Assembly (NCBI RefSeq): GCF_963678975.1
Contig: NC_089275.1
Coordinates: 36,742,819-36,806,818 of the forward strand
Direction: 5' to 3'
Length of the DNA stretch: 64,000 nucleotides
From: Dysidea avara
Lineage: Eukaryota > Porifera > Demospongiae > Dictyoceratida > Dysideidae
Within the stretch, counting starts at the first letter, position 1. Each line of letters begins with the position of its first letter. A program made the position numbers and the translations under genes. Positions 26,421 to 37,749 of this stretch are shown piece after piece. The notes beneath the pieces were generated by a model. The model worked only from the letters and a program-made list of their open reading frames with translations. It did not search any database and was not told the DNA's origin.

Positions 26421-27702
26421 CTACTGGATGTACAACAACAGTTTGGTGACAATGACTGCTTCATCACTGAATGGCTCATCATTACAAATCCTCACTTCTA
26501 TTGGATCACTGGCACCACATCCTCGAATAGACCTATAAAACCATGGTGCATCTAGTTGGGCACAGCAATTGTTACCATTAGTACAATTTGTATTGCTCCA
26601 CAAGGTATGCTCAACATAAAATGTAGGGTGGGTTGGTGAACCATATGACCCTGAATCACAATAGTAGTGGTCTCTCACAAAACTTGGAGGGGCTGGTCCC
26701 TCATATGCACCACAAGGGCAATTATAGTTGCTGTAAGTTTTAGCATTGCTACTTTGCCCTATACCATAAGACCAAATGTGACCAGATTTGCGAAAAGGTA
26801 CCTTTTCCACACATTTGACATACCAGCAAACAAAATGATGTACCACTTGACTCCTTATACTGATTAACTTGCTTTTAGTATCAATCTGTAGCCAGATCCT
26901 GTAGGTACATTCATTGAAAATTTCATGCAATTATATGCCATGATCAAAATGTTATGAGGCTTTAAAGTCCAAAAAATGGGTCAAATTTTGTGTGTGAAAA
27001 AGGTACCTTTTCGCAAATCCGGTCACAAATGTGTTTACGTTGTTGCTTATCACCATAGGTTATGGAGACTCCATCAAGATATGGAGCATCTATGGACCTT
27101 CCAGGATAGGGCCTATTAGCATGCTCAGCAAATCCATCGGGAATTCCTTTTTGGTATCCAGCTACTAAACCAGTGATATGGGAATTGTTGAGAAGAACAC
27201 AGAGTAGCAACCACCTTTATCAGAAGAAGATCTACACCCAGTTATTGAACTATCTGGGATTTCAGTGGATGCCCATCCTTTAGGACAATTGGCACCGGTG
27301 ATATCAGCAATCTTAGTCCAACCACCTACCACACCACCAGATACTAGAGACATTTCACAATATACCTGCAAGAAAAAAACTTTATGTTCTTCTACATCAA
27401 TATAAATGTTTCTTGGGAGTATAGTTTGCCTTTAGCATGAAAATACTATACATTAGTGACGTATTTTCTATATGGTTACATAGCTATGTAATTAACTTGA
27501 TTGTTTCTTCAACTGAAGTGATCCAGTAATATCCTGATGCATTATGACTGATAGGATTTTGATCATATATTTCTTGGCAAGACTTTGCAGGAAACTTTTC
27601 CTCCAATCCTGGGGTTGAGTCTTGCTCTTGTAGCAAAGTCGAGCAGCTAACTGCTACCAAGAAGATAACAGACAGGATCAAGTAGCACATAGCCATCATC
27701 AC
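26421..27702 (-). pseudogene. Broken copy of secreted fibrinogen-like gene
   Basis: Two-exon minus-strand gene, nearly identical to 31,456-32,506. Exon 1 (27,496-27,702) encodes a signal peptide and SCQEIYDQNPISHNASGYYW. Exon 2 runs from 27,365 down to 26,421. Three lesions are visible against the intact copy. The splice donor AAG|GTAATT has become AAG|TTAATT (base 27,495). Ten bases are missing at 27,180/27,181, shifting the frame. A 249-bp MITE with a 4-bp duplication (26,774-27,030) interrupts the GDKQQRKH-to-WSYGIG region. Exon 1 also differs by an in-frame 9-bp loss (TPC). The TATA box at 27,754-27,761 is unchanged, so it may still be transcribed. Confidence 0.85.
26778..27026. mobile_element. 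GTGACC-type MITE inserted in gene, AAAT duplication
   Basis: Begins GTGACCAGATTTGCGAAAAG and ends CGCAAATCCGGTCAC. Flanking AAAT (26,774-26,777 and 27,027-27,030) corresponds to a single AAAT in the empty site of the duplicated gene near 31,810. Both element ends and the 4-bp target duplication are therefore fixed by direct comparison. Confidence 0.95.
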
Positions 27703-27753
27703 TGCTCAAGAGAGATTTGGATTTTGATTTAGAAAGCGTATATGAACACATTT

Positions 27754-27761
27754 CTTTTATA
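27754..27761 (-). promoter_or_regulatory. TATA box of the broken fibrinogen-like copy
   Basis: CTTTTATA on the plus strand (TATAAAAG on the minus strand), about 52 bp upstream of the ATG. Identical to the intact copy. Confidence 0.6.
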
Positions 27762-28705
27762 CTTGACTGTGAAACCTCAAAATGTATTTTGGTTGTAATA
27801 GGTAATCTGAGAATGCACTACAAAAATGTGCATTTGTGCAAATGTGATAATGGCAGTGCACCCCAGTGGTGCATGTAATGTGTAGGATATATGATAGCAT
27901 AGATTTGCCTCATTAGTTAGCAAATGTGAACTATCATCACATCACATACCCCACTTTATGCGCATAACATTAACAATGAATCACAGTAGTGATGGTATAT
28001 TAATATTAGGTTGCTTTGAAGGGGAGGGTGTGTCTCCTTCTGGATCTGCCACTTTGTTAAAATGAAAAGCCTTCTAATTAGGAAAGATTTCTACAAGAAC
28101 TAGATACATTAAATAAACAGTGACCGGATACAAATTCAGAATCAATCATTTGTGAAAATACTAGTGAGTATACGCCATACATGGGTGTTACTACAAATGC
28201 AAGTTTCAAACTGAGCAGTATATGTAACCATATTTTGCATAACATACGTAGTTCTTTTTATCATAGTTTATCTAAGAAATGACTCAATGTAATGTGTAAG
28301 GCATATGATTACTGGTCACTGCCACGCTCACTTCACTTAATTGTCTATCTATAGTTGTCATGTTAGTTATACAAGAGAATTTGCAGTCTCACTGAAGTGC
28401 CAATGTATCATCCACTAGAAGGTATTCTCATGCAAGCTGGCTTTGATAAAAACTGAACAGAAATCAGCAAACAATTGCTTATGAATACACATTGTCTTGT
28501 TATGTGTTAGCATACCAGTAGATAAAGTATGTTGATTATCCAGTAATCAATTTAAAACAAGACACTCTCAACTTTCAGAGTACAATAAAATCTTTTGTTG
28601 TGCTCCATGATTAAATTATGCCAATTATGCATCCATAATGATTGAATCTCTATGTTGATATAGCTAGAGATTGGGGTCCCATGCACAGTATAAAGTACAA
28701 ATGGC

Positions 28706-29053
28706 TATCACCAAGAGTTCATAATAATTATATATATTTAGGAGAGTATCCAACGTCTGTATTGCCCCTTCAAAACACACTGCATAATAATTGTGCAACA
28801 TTGTGTAACATATCAGAATTATTTTAATATAATTTCAGTAAACTCCAACACATGGCTTCTCCATGAAAGACTTGTTGATAGGCGTTGATATACCAAAGCA
28901 AAGACCTGCAAGCACTTCAAGGCCCTTATAGCTCTTGAAGCAAGTTAACACCTTTGGTGATGATAACTATTGCATAACATTATTATGCAGTGTGTTTTGA
29001 AGTGTTGGATACTCTCCTAAATAATATATAATTATGAACTCTTGCTATCACCT
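28706..29053. repeat. Foldback repeat at duplication edge
   Basis: CCAAGAGTTCATAATAATTA, TTTAGGAGAGTATCCAAC and AAAACACACTGCATAATAA on the left pair with their inverses at about 28,975-29,053. Only part of the left arm (33,543-33,588) is present in the second duplication copy, so the duplication breakpoint falls inside this arm. Confidence 0.7.
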
Positions 29054-29069
29054 GTTACATTGTCTGATA

Positions 29070-29500
29070 AACTGTGGCATTTGATACTATTGTTTACACA
29101 GGAACTGATGCATCTGTTCATTGCATGTTATCAACTGTGTCATTTGCAATGTCGTTTACACAGGAACTGATACATTTTACTACCAGAGAAGTATGTCATG
29201 TAAAGTGAACCATGGAGCGTACCATGAAAGTCATTTCATAGTATACCATGAGTTTTTCATTGGCCATGAAATGCTGATGACATCAGAATTTCATGGCAAT
29301 TTTATGGCACTGCAGAGATGCAGTACCTATGAATTCTTGAGAAGCAGTATGAAAGTAGCTAGTATGGGAAAACATTTACTGTATTAAGCACAAAACTGTT
29401 CCTGGGTAACCATCACTTGTAACATTATGATCTGACCCTGATTTGTATCAACTGTGGCATTTGCAGTGTTGTTTACACAGGAACTCATGCATTTTATGGT
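29070..29500 (+). repeat. Irregular tandem repeat around GTTTACACAGGAACTGATGC
   Basis: Three related blocks near 29,075, 29,130 and 29,450 share TCAACTGTGGCATTTGCA-like sequence followed by TTGTTTACACAGGAACT. A CATGAAAGTCATTTCATAG-rich insert lies at 29,178-29,330 and resembles 56,820-57,070. An 88-codon frame here is repeat-derived and not called. Confidence 0.5.
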
Positions 29501-29519
29501 TTATTATACAAGAACATGC

Positions 29520-29640
29520 AGATATGTATCTGTTCCTGTCACAGATGTATTTGTTCCTGGAACAGAATGATATATCTGTTCCTGTCACAGATGTATCTGT
29601 TCCTAGAAAAGAATGATATATCTGTTCCTGTACATGTCAT
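29520..29640 (+). repeat. Short tandem repeat, ATCTGTTCCTGTCACAGATG
   Basis: About two and a half units of roughly 56 bp containing ATATCTGTTCCTGTCACAGA and GTTCCTGGAACAGAATG. The half-elements are mutually inverted, so each unit can fold. Confidence 0.7.
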
Positions 29641-30181
29641 GTGGTATCATGATGATCAATGATTCATTTATCTGTAATTTCTTGCTAATAGTTACTGTGC
29701 AGATGCTGGGTACACAATGCATAAAATGATTAAAATTTATTGTGTAACAATATTTTGTTAGGCTATACATATGGTACTGGATCGAGACCACCGTCCACCG
29801 TATTACTACCATCTGTGATATTATTACCCGCTCGAAAAAAGCTGCTCAAAACAGGGCAAATTTTGGGTATCAGAAATGTATACACCCACTCAGTGATAGC
29901 TAGTGAACAGATGAACAATTGGTTCAAATTTTGTTTGCACAGCTGTAGGCACTGGGAAGTTATTACACAATGATTCCTTAAAATCGCAATATCTCATAAC
30001 AAAGCTTTGTGCATCGAAGCCTTGTTTTGTCAAATTCAGTCACATATAGCCTCCTTGAGGTATCTGAATGTTTGCTCCTCACACACTGCACAAAATTTCT
30101 TTAGATTCTGCTTAGACTGAGTTGATTCAGCTTGTCACCATACTTGTTTCCTTTGTAGTGTAGCTATACACATACTGATTT

Positions 30182-30560
30182 ATGCCGATTAGAAAGGCTG
30201 GGCCTCAGACTGTACATTCTAAAGTCAAGTAAGTAAAAATAACTCACATACTAGTAAAAACAAGTCATGCATTAAGTTCCCTACTTGATATATCCGAAGA
30301 TGAACACACTGAGTCAGCTATTCCCACAATTAGTACTTCGTTACTAATGACAACCAACAAGAACCCACAATCGATCCTTAAATTCGTTTTATCTTTCTTG
30401 GGGTCGTTTGATTACCTGCTGGAAGTGCCACTGATAACTTGTACAGCAATGGTAAGCTGCAAGCTTCAATCTGAGAAAGCATTCCGTTCCGCAGTTTAGT
30501 CCATCATTCCGTTCCGTTCCTTAGAATAGTCCCCACCGCTACACCACTCTGAATATTTAA
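30182..30560 (+). CDS. Speculative three-exon micro-gene, about 85 aa
   Basis: ATG at 30,182 opens MPIRKAGPQTVHSKV, with donor AA|GTAAGT at 30,228. A 48-nt intron ends at ATTAAG (30,276). Exon 2 (30,277-30,451) reads SLLDISEDEHTESAIPTIS through FVLSFLGSFDYLLEVP to ATG|GTAAGC. Exon 3 (30,525-30,560) reads SPHRYTTLNI and stops. Intron phases agree throughout and the 48-nt intron size is plausible for sponges. The first acceptor lacks a pyrimidine tract and no homology is recognised. It could be a coincidence of short frames. Confidence 0.22.
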
Positions 30561-30667
30561 AACCGACGAAAACCGACGATACTTTTAAATGGACGATAAG
30601 ACCGTTTTCCCATATTGTACAATAAAATTAAAACAGTGATACATTTCTGATCATGATATGTATACAC

Positions 30668-30996
30668 CAGCGGCGGAGGAAGTAGTTGATATGAGGGGGG
30701 GCTGGGCTGACCCAGACTTATTTCTATAGTTTGATAAGGTGAGACCAAAAAAAAAAAAAAAAAAAGGTTACAACCAACCGACAAGAGCTTTCCACCTCAC
30801 CAGCTACCATTTCTAGCTGATAAACTACATAAAATCCTTACATAGCTCGCTACACACTGATTACTTTATTAGAGTGACTGCTCTGTTAGAGTATCTCGAT
30901 CTTTATCACGGTTTTCAGCCCCACTCCAAGAAAGATAATTTCGGTGTGATATCATTCTGAGGGGGGGCTTCAGCCCCCCTCTTTCCGCCGCCTATG
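30668..30996. mobile_element. hAT-like MITE with GTATACAC 8-bp duplication
   Basis: Starts CAGCGGCGGAGGAAG and ends CTTTCCGCCGCCTATG. It is flanked by GTATACAC at 30,660-30,667 and 30,997-31,004. Copy 1 of the duplication keeps an empty site near 25,900 (GTGCATACACAAA). An 8-bp duplication with CAG-type ends is the hAT pattern. It contains a poly-A run and GACTGCTCTGTTAGAGTATC. Confidence 0.9.
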
Positions 30997-31455
30997 GTAT
31001 ACACAAAATCACATAATATATAGTTACTATTTAGAAACTATCCCTACTGTATTTGCTGTGATGTGTTTGAGTGTTGCCAAGTAGCTAGCTACCTAGTACT
31101 AGCTATAAACATTTTGATAGACTCACTTCTCTCTGCCAGCCAAACTTTTAAAAATAACTGTAGTCATTATAAGACTACAGTAAGTATTTATGTATTAAGG
31201 CTTAGCAAAATTTAGTTACGTATGTATAGTACTTTGACTTGTCGTCAGTTACAACACCATCTAACCATTATAGGTGCATGAAATTAGCACATGTGATTAT
31301 AGCAGTAGGCTAAACATGCGATACAGTTATGTACTGCAACTAGTAGACACATGAAAAGTAAATTCTCTGCACAGAGTATGACAAACTACGTAATACAAAC
31401 AACTAATGATGTTTAAGTTTCTCTACAGTTACTCTCTAACTTCTAAATCAGTTAG

Positions 31456-32506
31456 CTACTGGATGTACAACAACAGTTTGGTGACAATGACTGCTTCATC
31501 ACTGAATGGCTCATCATTACAAATCCTCACTTCTATTGGATCACTGGCACCACATCCTCGAATAGACCTATAAAACCATGGTGCATCTAGTTGGGCACAG
31601 CAATTGTTACCATTAGTACAATTTGTATTGCTCCACAAGGTATGCTCAACATAAAATGTAGGGTGGGTTGGTGAACCATATGACCCTGAATCACAATAGT
31701 AGTGGTCTCTCACAAAACTTGGAGGGGCTGGTCCCTCATATGCACCACAAGGGCAATTATAGTTGCTGTAAGTTTTAGCATTGCTACTTTGCCCTATACC
31801 ATAAGACCAAATGTGTTTACGTTGTTGCTTATCACCATAGGTTATGGAAACTCCATCAAGATATGGAGCATCTATGGACCTTCCGGGATAGGGCCTATTA
31901 GCATGCTCAGCAAATCCATCGGGAATTCCTTTTTGGTATCCAGCTACTAAACCAGTGATATGACTGAATGAGGGAATTGTTGAGAAGAACACAGAGTAGC
32001 AACCACCTTCATCGGAAGAAGATCTACACCCAGTTATTGAACTATCTGGGATTTCAATGGATGCCCATCCTTTAGGACAATTGGCACCGGTGATATCAGC
32101 AATCTTAGTCCAACCACCTACCACACCACCAGATACTAGAGACATTTCACAATATACCTGCAAGAAAAGAAACTTTATGTTCTTCTACATCAATATAAAT
32201 GTTTCTTGGGAGTATAGTTTACCTTTAGCATGAAAATACTATACATTAGTGACATGTATTTTTTATATGGCTACATAGCTATGTAATTACCTTGATTGTT
32301 TCTTCAACTGAAGTAATCCAGTAATATCCTGATGTATTATGACTGATAGGATTTTGATCATATATTTCTTGGCAAGACTTTGCAGGAAACTTTTCCTCCA
32401 ATCCTAGGGTTGAGTCTTGCTCTTGTAGCAAAGTCGAGCAGCTACAGGGTGTAACTGCTACCAAGAAGATAACAGACAGGATCAAGTAGCACATAGCCAT
32501 CATCAC
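31456..32506 (-). CDS. Secreted fibrinogen/intelectin-like protein, two exons
   Basis: Exon 1 is 32,291-32,506 and exon 2 is 31,456-32,157, joined in phase 0 (AAG|GTAATT to CTTGCAG|GTA), giving about 305 aa. Residues about 1-23 form a signal peptide. SCQEIYDQNPIS and HNTSGYYWI followed by VYCEMSLVSGGVVGGWTKIA form the start of a fibrinogen-C/intelectin-like fold. The C-terminal half has many Cys (NCPCGAYEGP, YYCDSG, NTNCTNGNNCC, RGCGAS) and ends IEVRICNDEPFSDEAVIVTK. It does not follow the classical fibrinogen C-terminal pattern. I recall similar unnamed proteins in sponges and cnidarians, where adhesion or pattern binding has been suggested; function here is inference. TATA box at 32,558-32,565. 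Confidence 0.82.
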
Positions 32507-32557
32507 TGCTCAAGAGAGATTTTGATTTTGATTTAGAAAGCGTATATGAACACATTT

Positions 32558-32565
32558 CTTTTATA
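32558..32565 (-). promoter_or_regulatory. TATA box of fibrinogen-like gene
   Basis: TATAAAAG on the minus strand, about 52 bp upstream of the ATG at 32,506. The proximal 1 kb is shared with the duplicate, so both copies began with the same promoter. Confidence 0.65.
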
Positions 32566-33923
32566 CTTGACTGTGAAACCTCAAAATGTATTTTGGTTGT
32601 AATAGGTAATCTGAGAATGCACTACAAAAATGTGCATTTGTGCAAATGTGATAATGGCAGTGCACCCCAGTGGTGCATGTAATGTGTAGGATATATGATA
32701 GCATAGATTTGCCTCATTAGTTAGCAAATGTGAACTATCATCACATCACATACCCCACTTTATGCGCATAACATTAACAATGAATCACAGTAGTGATGCT
32801 AACAATGAATCACAGTAGTGATGGTATATTAATATTAGGTTGCTTTGAAGGGGAGGGTGTGTCTCCTTCTGGATCTGCCACTTTGTTAAAATGAAAAGCC
32901 TTCTAATTAGGAAAGAATTCTACAAGAACTAGATACATTAAACAAACAGTGACCAGATACAAATTCAGAATCAATCATTTGTGAAAAATACTAGTGAGTA
33001 TACGCCATACATGGGTGGTACTACAAATGCAAGTTTCAAACTGAGCAGTATATTATGTAATTGTAACCATATTTTGCATAACATACGTAGTTCTTTTTAT
33101 CATAGTTTATCTAAGAAATGACTCAATGTAATGTGTAAGGCATATGATTACTGGTCACTGCCACGCTCACTTCACTTAATTGTCTATCTATAGTTGCCAT
33201 GTTAGTTATACAAGAGAATTTGCAGTCTCACTGAAGTGCCAATGTATCATCCACTAGAAGGTATTCTCATGCAAGCTGGCTTTGATAAAAACTGAACAGA
33301 AATCAGCAAACAATTGCTTATGAATACACATTGTCTTGTTATGTGTTAGCATACCAGTAGATAAAGTATGTTGATTATCCAGTAATCAATTTAAAACAAG
33401 ACACTCTCAACTTTCAGAGTACAATAAAATCTTTTGTTGTGCTCCATGATTAAATTATGCCAATTATGCATCCATAATGATTGAATCTCTGTGTTGATAT
33501 AGCTAGAGATTGGGGTCCCATGCACAGTATAAAGTACAAATGGCTATCACCAAGAGTTCATAATATATATATTTAGGAGAGTATCCAAGATAGAGGTATC
33601 TTTCCATCATCCTATTATTATACCTACAAATGCGCGCGCCAAGCACTAAAGTTTTTTGCTTTGTAGTTTTGGAAATTCGATTTCACCAAATCAAATTTCC
33701 AAAGTTCAAACTGTTGAGCTTTACCATATCTGGTTGGCTTGCTTTTGTGGCTGCCCAGCGTTAATTGGCCAATTAATTGAAGCCATTATGCATGCACGTT
33801 ATTACACTGCTCTCAGTTACAATAAGGTTTCTACACACTATCGCGATATTAGCTTATCCTCCTTTAAAAGAAGCACACTGAATGCATCTCCCCTTCCTTC
33901 CGTCTAGGCTGAGGCTTCCCTTA

Positions 33924-34344
33924 TGCACCTATCAATGTCAAGCCCCACCCCACCCAGTACGGGCTATGTGGGGCGTTAGGAGGGGATTTGAACTTAAATT
34001 TTGCCCCCAGGGGTGGGGAATTTGAACAAGCGCTCTATAGTAGCATAGATCCTTTACAGTAGTTTTATACGTGAAGTGCGAGAGAACATGTGATAAAAAC
34101 GCAGCACCTCGTGTACCTTTGTCACTGTGGCTTCTGTTTTTACAACACGCGTACGTTGGTTGTCAAATCCCCTTCCTATCCCCACCTCATAGGGTGGGAC
34201 TATGTGGGGATTTGACCTGATAATTCACCCCCAGGTAGGGGAATTTGACTTTCCACTTGATCAAATCCCCACTATATCCCTACCCTCCCCGGTACTGGGG
34301 GGGGGGGGGGGTGGGGGGGGTGGGGCTTAACATTGATAGGTGCA
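33924..34344. mobile_element. MITE with TGCACCTATCAATGTCAAGC ends
   Basis: The left end TGCACCTATCAATGTCAAGC and the right end GCTTAACATTGATAGGTGCA are inverted. TTA flanks both sides, a 3-bp duplication typical of PIF/Harbinger elements (inference). Inner repeats of GGGGATTTGA and GGTGGGGAATTTGAA occur with a long poly-G run. A relative is at 61,781-62,102. Confidence 0.75.
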
Positions 34345-34737
34345 TTATAGCTATATGCTTCACTGACAGACTCAGTAGAATAAGTGTATGCACAAGTAGA
34401 ATAAGTGTATGCACTAGGTAGAGGGAAGGGGGTGAGCTATACCCCTGGGATCTTATCCGTAATCTGAGAGTTGGTAGCATAGGCTATTCCAAGGAAGTGG
34501 GCCTGGAGAGACATGTACCTCTTTCCCTTGCTGAACAATGAATTACTTAAACTATTGGGGTAAGTTATAGTCAGTACAGCTAGCTATAGATAGGCATTGT
34601 TCTTAGCATTCTTAACAATTATCAATTAAACCATTTTAAGCCTTTAAATTGCAAAAGTCAAACAACCTAAGTGTTAATTTACATTCCCCCACTCCCTCAA
34701 AATTCCAATTTATACTAAATCTATATGCAACAGTATT

Positions 34738-34974
34738 GTGACCGGATTTACAAAAAAGGGTCTTCCACACAAATCCAATTGCATGAACTTGGAAGGCCAT
34801 AACTTTGTGTTTAAGAGACGCACAAATCTGAAATTTCCCTAGCCATTACGCAATGTTGGCACTAACCACTGACAAAATTTCAGGTCAATAACTTGTTGTA
34901 TTTCAATTTTATGGATCGTCAAAGTTGGTAAATTAGATGTGTGTGGAAGACCCCTTTTTCGTAAATCCGGTCAC
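34738..34974. mobile_element. GTGACC-type MITE, variant B
   Basis: Starts GTGACCGGATTTACAAAAAA and ends CGTAAATCCGGTCAC. The inner TIRs GGGTCTTCCACACA and TGTGTGGAAGACCC pair. It is 237 bp long, slightly shorter than its relatives. No clear 4-bp duplication. Confidence 0.8.
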
Positions 34975-35511
34975 ATCTCCCCCAGGTCTAGAATCACCAC
35001 TTAAGGTGGTAGGGTGCACCAGGGTAAAGTTCATGCACCGGTCACTTTAATGTCAAGGTGGCATCTGCTTGGTAGAGTTTACTAGATGTGTTATAATATT
35101 ATGGTAAGATTACCACGTACACTGTATCTCACTGCATACAAACATAATTTGTATTTTTAAATTTATTCACTGATGTAGATAGATATATATGTTGTGCAGT
35201 TGAGGGAATATGACCCAGTGATGCTTATAAATTTTATAGGCATCAGTATGGAAAGTGATTGAGGATTCTTATTTTGTGTAAAATATGATTACAGGACATT
35301 ATGTATCATAAATACACCCTGTCCATATTTTCAAAATCATGCCACTCTGCCCTTATTTAAAATCAAGAACGTATGGCAGCAGTATTCTACTCTGGTTTGA
35401 TTGAGTAGTTGTATGCACCTGTGAAGTCCTGTGAACTGAAAGAAGACAATTTTTATACCTAGCAATTCAACTGCCTACCAGAGCAACAAAAGTCAAATAT
35501 ACCTAATAGAA

Positions 35512-36700
35512 CAGTCAACATTAGATTGACATGTTCACTACATTTCCTGTCACACTGACACATGCCACTACACACCAACTACTTTGTTATGACACACCAC
35601 TCCATCATGGCCCTTTTCCTTGGCTTATTTCAAGTAAAAGCACTAACCACCTTGGATGCCGATCTAAATGTATGCTACTACAACAAGGCAATGTATTAAA
35701 TTAAAAAAATATTACACTAGAATGGGTGAAGCAGTTATCTTGTTAGGGTGATAAAAACAGGCTGTAACATAAGGTCATTCACTGGCATTGTTGATAACTC
35801 CAGTGTACAAACTTGTACTGGAGAAGCAAGAGGATAAAATGAACAAATAAAAGAAATTACAAAGTAAGCACATAATATTATAATTATTAAAGCATGTGGT
35901 CTGTGTGCACCACCAGTGGTTTAACCTTGGAACTAATACTACCCACAATATGTCAGTTATATTTTCATACTGCTCAGTTTAACTTAAATTAATTTTGTTA
36001 ACACTTCCCAACAAAAATAATTATATACCTGTACGAGGGACCCAATGCAAGAAATCATATTGAGGATAAAACAATCAAATAATTGATACCATACACTAGA
36101 GTTTCAACACACAAACTCTTTCCTTAAATAATTCATTTAATAAAGTAAAATAAACCTTATAGAACAGTTACTATATTTACTACACACCCTATTACACTGA
36201 CACATACCTCTACTCACCAAACACATCTTTATGACATACCACTCCATCTTAACTGCTGCTGCTGACTTACCTGAAGCACAAGACACTATCGGGCCTATAG
36301 ATGTACATTACAGCAACAAGGCAGGTAAAATCAAACTACACAAGCATGGGTGAGTAACTGATCTTGTTGACAGGCTCCATGCAAGCTACAGTGACCAAAA
36401 TTGCAAAAAAAATACAAAGTCACATCATACTATTTTAACACATGTACAGGGTGATTCAGGGACCTAGTTAATACTCCAGTATACAAACTTGTACTTGGTC
36501 TGGAGAAGCAAGAGTAGAAAGTAAACACATAGTATGCAGCTCATCACAGTGTGCACCACCAGTAAAACTGAAACTACCAATAATTGCTCAGTTACTTTAT
36601 TTCTTTCATATAGGTAAAATTTAAACTTAGATTTTTAACTATTCTGCCAAAAAAACCTGCATGAGGAATCCAATGCAGAAGTACTATGTAGGACAAAACA
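35512..36700. repeat. Diverged direct tandem duplication, about 650-bp unit
   Basis: Two blocks share an ordered set of landmarks: ATAGAACAGT, CACACTGACACAT, GACACACCACTCCATC, CAACAAGGCA, TACAAACTTGTACT, GGAGAAGCAAGAG, GTGCACCACCAGT and CCAATGCA. The blocks are roughly 35,512-36,155 and 36,158-36,700. No long frame is shared, so it is probably non-coding. Confidence 0.6.
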
Positions 36701-36929
36701 TCATTGCAGAAAACGTACCATATGTTGGCACAAAAGAACGGACTATAGTTTCCACTGCATTAACCTCTTAATTTCCTCACTTCTCAACCATGGTACATTC
36801 AAAATTTGCAGCAGAACACAATCATCGGACTACTGACTTGATGTCTGCATGATTACTGTATATTCTGCATGTACAATACATACAGTATTCAGTGTTGGTG
36901 ATTCAATCACTTGAAGTGGTATCTCACTA

Positions 36930-37740
36930 TAGTCAATGATGTATACGTATCAAACATCAAGTAGCTAGACTAGTCAATAGTGTCATGTAAACAGTCAATG
37001 GTGATCCATCAAGCATCAGTAGCTACAACAGATCAAGGTGGTGTATCAAACATCAAGAAGCTTTACTAGTCAATGGTGATGTGTAAACCATCTCACAATA
37101 GTCAATGATGTGTCAAATATCGTAATTAATAGTCAATGGTGGTGTGTAACCCTTCTCAGAACAGTCTATATTGATGTTTGAATAGCTAGAATAGTCAATG
37201 CAGGTGTGTTAACTATTTCACAATAGTCAATGATGTGTCAAACATCAAGTAACTAGAATATTCAATGGTCCGGTGGTGTGTAAACCATCTCACAACAGTT
37301 GATCGCCATGTGATGTGTCATACATCAAGTATCTAGAATGGTCAATGGTGGGGTGTTACAAACCAACATTGGCTAGTAAAGCTACTTGAAGTTTCATTGA
37401 CTGTTGTGAGATGGTTTACATACAACCATTTACTATTCTAGCTACTTGATGTTTGACGCATCACATTGACTGTTGTGAGATGGTTTACACACAGTGTGTA
37501 AACCATCTCACTTACAGCGGTCCATGGTTATCTTTCAAGGATCAAGCAGCTAGAATAGTCAATAGTGTTGTGCAAACCACCTCATAATAGTCAGTGAAGT
37601 GTCAGAGATCAAGTAGCTAGAATGGTCAATTGCCCACTGGTGTTAAACCATCTCACAACAGTCTATGGTGATGCATCAAGCATCACATAGTTGGAATAGC
37701 AAAGGTTTACATGCCACCTGGTTACTTGATGTTTGATACA
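36930..37740 (-). repeat. Diverged 76-bp satellite, reverse orientation
   Basis: Degenerate units containing ATCAAGTAGCTAGAATAGTC and TGTAAACCATCTCACAA. These are the reverse complement of the homogeneous array at 38.5-40.4 kb, with one short forward-oriented piece near 37,370-37,480. Confidence 0.75.
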
Positions 37741-37749
37741 TTACGTCTG

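Larger units (their letters stand above)
25850..28752. repeat. Segmental duplication, copy 1
   Basis: Aligns collinearly with 30,612-33,588 at high identity. It contains the broken fibrinogen-like gene, its promoter region and about 1 kb of upstream flank. Private changes are a 249-bp MITE insertion at 26,778, a 10-bp deletion at 27,180 and a donor mutation at 27,495. It also has about 60 bp near 26,025-26,085 that copy 2 lacks. Confidence 0.9.
30612..33588. repeat. Segmental duplication, copy 2
   Basis: Partner of 25,850-28,752. Private changes are the hAT-like MITE at 30,668-30,996 and a small local repeat (CAATGAATCACAGTAGTGAT duplicated near 32,775-32,822). The right edge lies inside a foldback arm. 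Confidence 0.9.

Noticed and set aside
31702-31950. Plus-strand frame opposite the fibrinogen-like exon
   Set aside because: A shadow of the minus-strand coding exon, repeated in the duplicate and destroyed by the MITE there.
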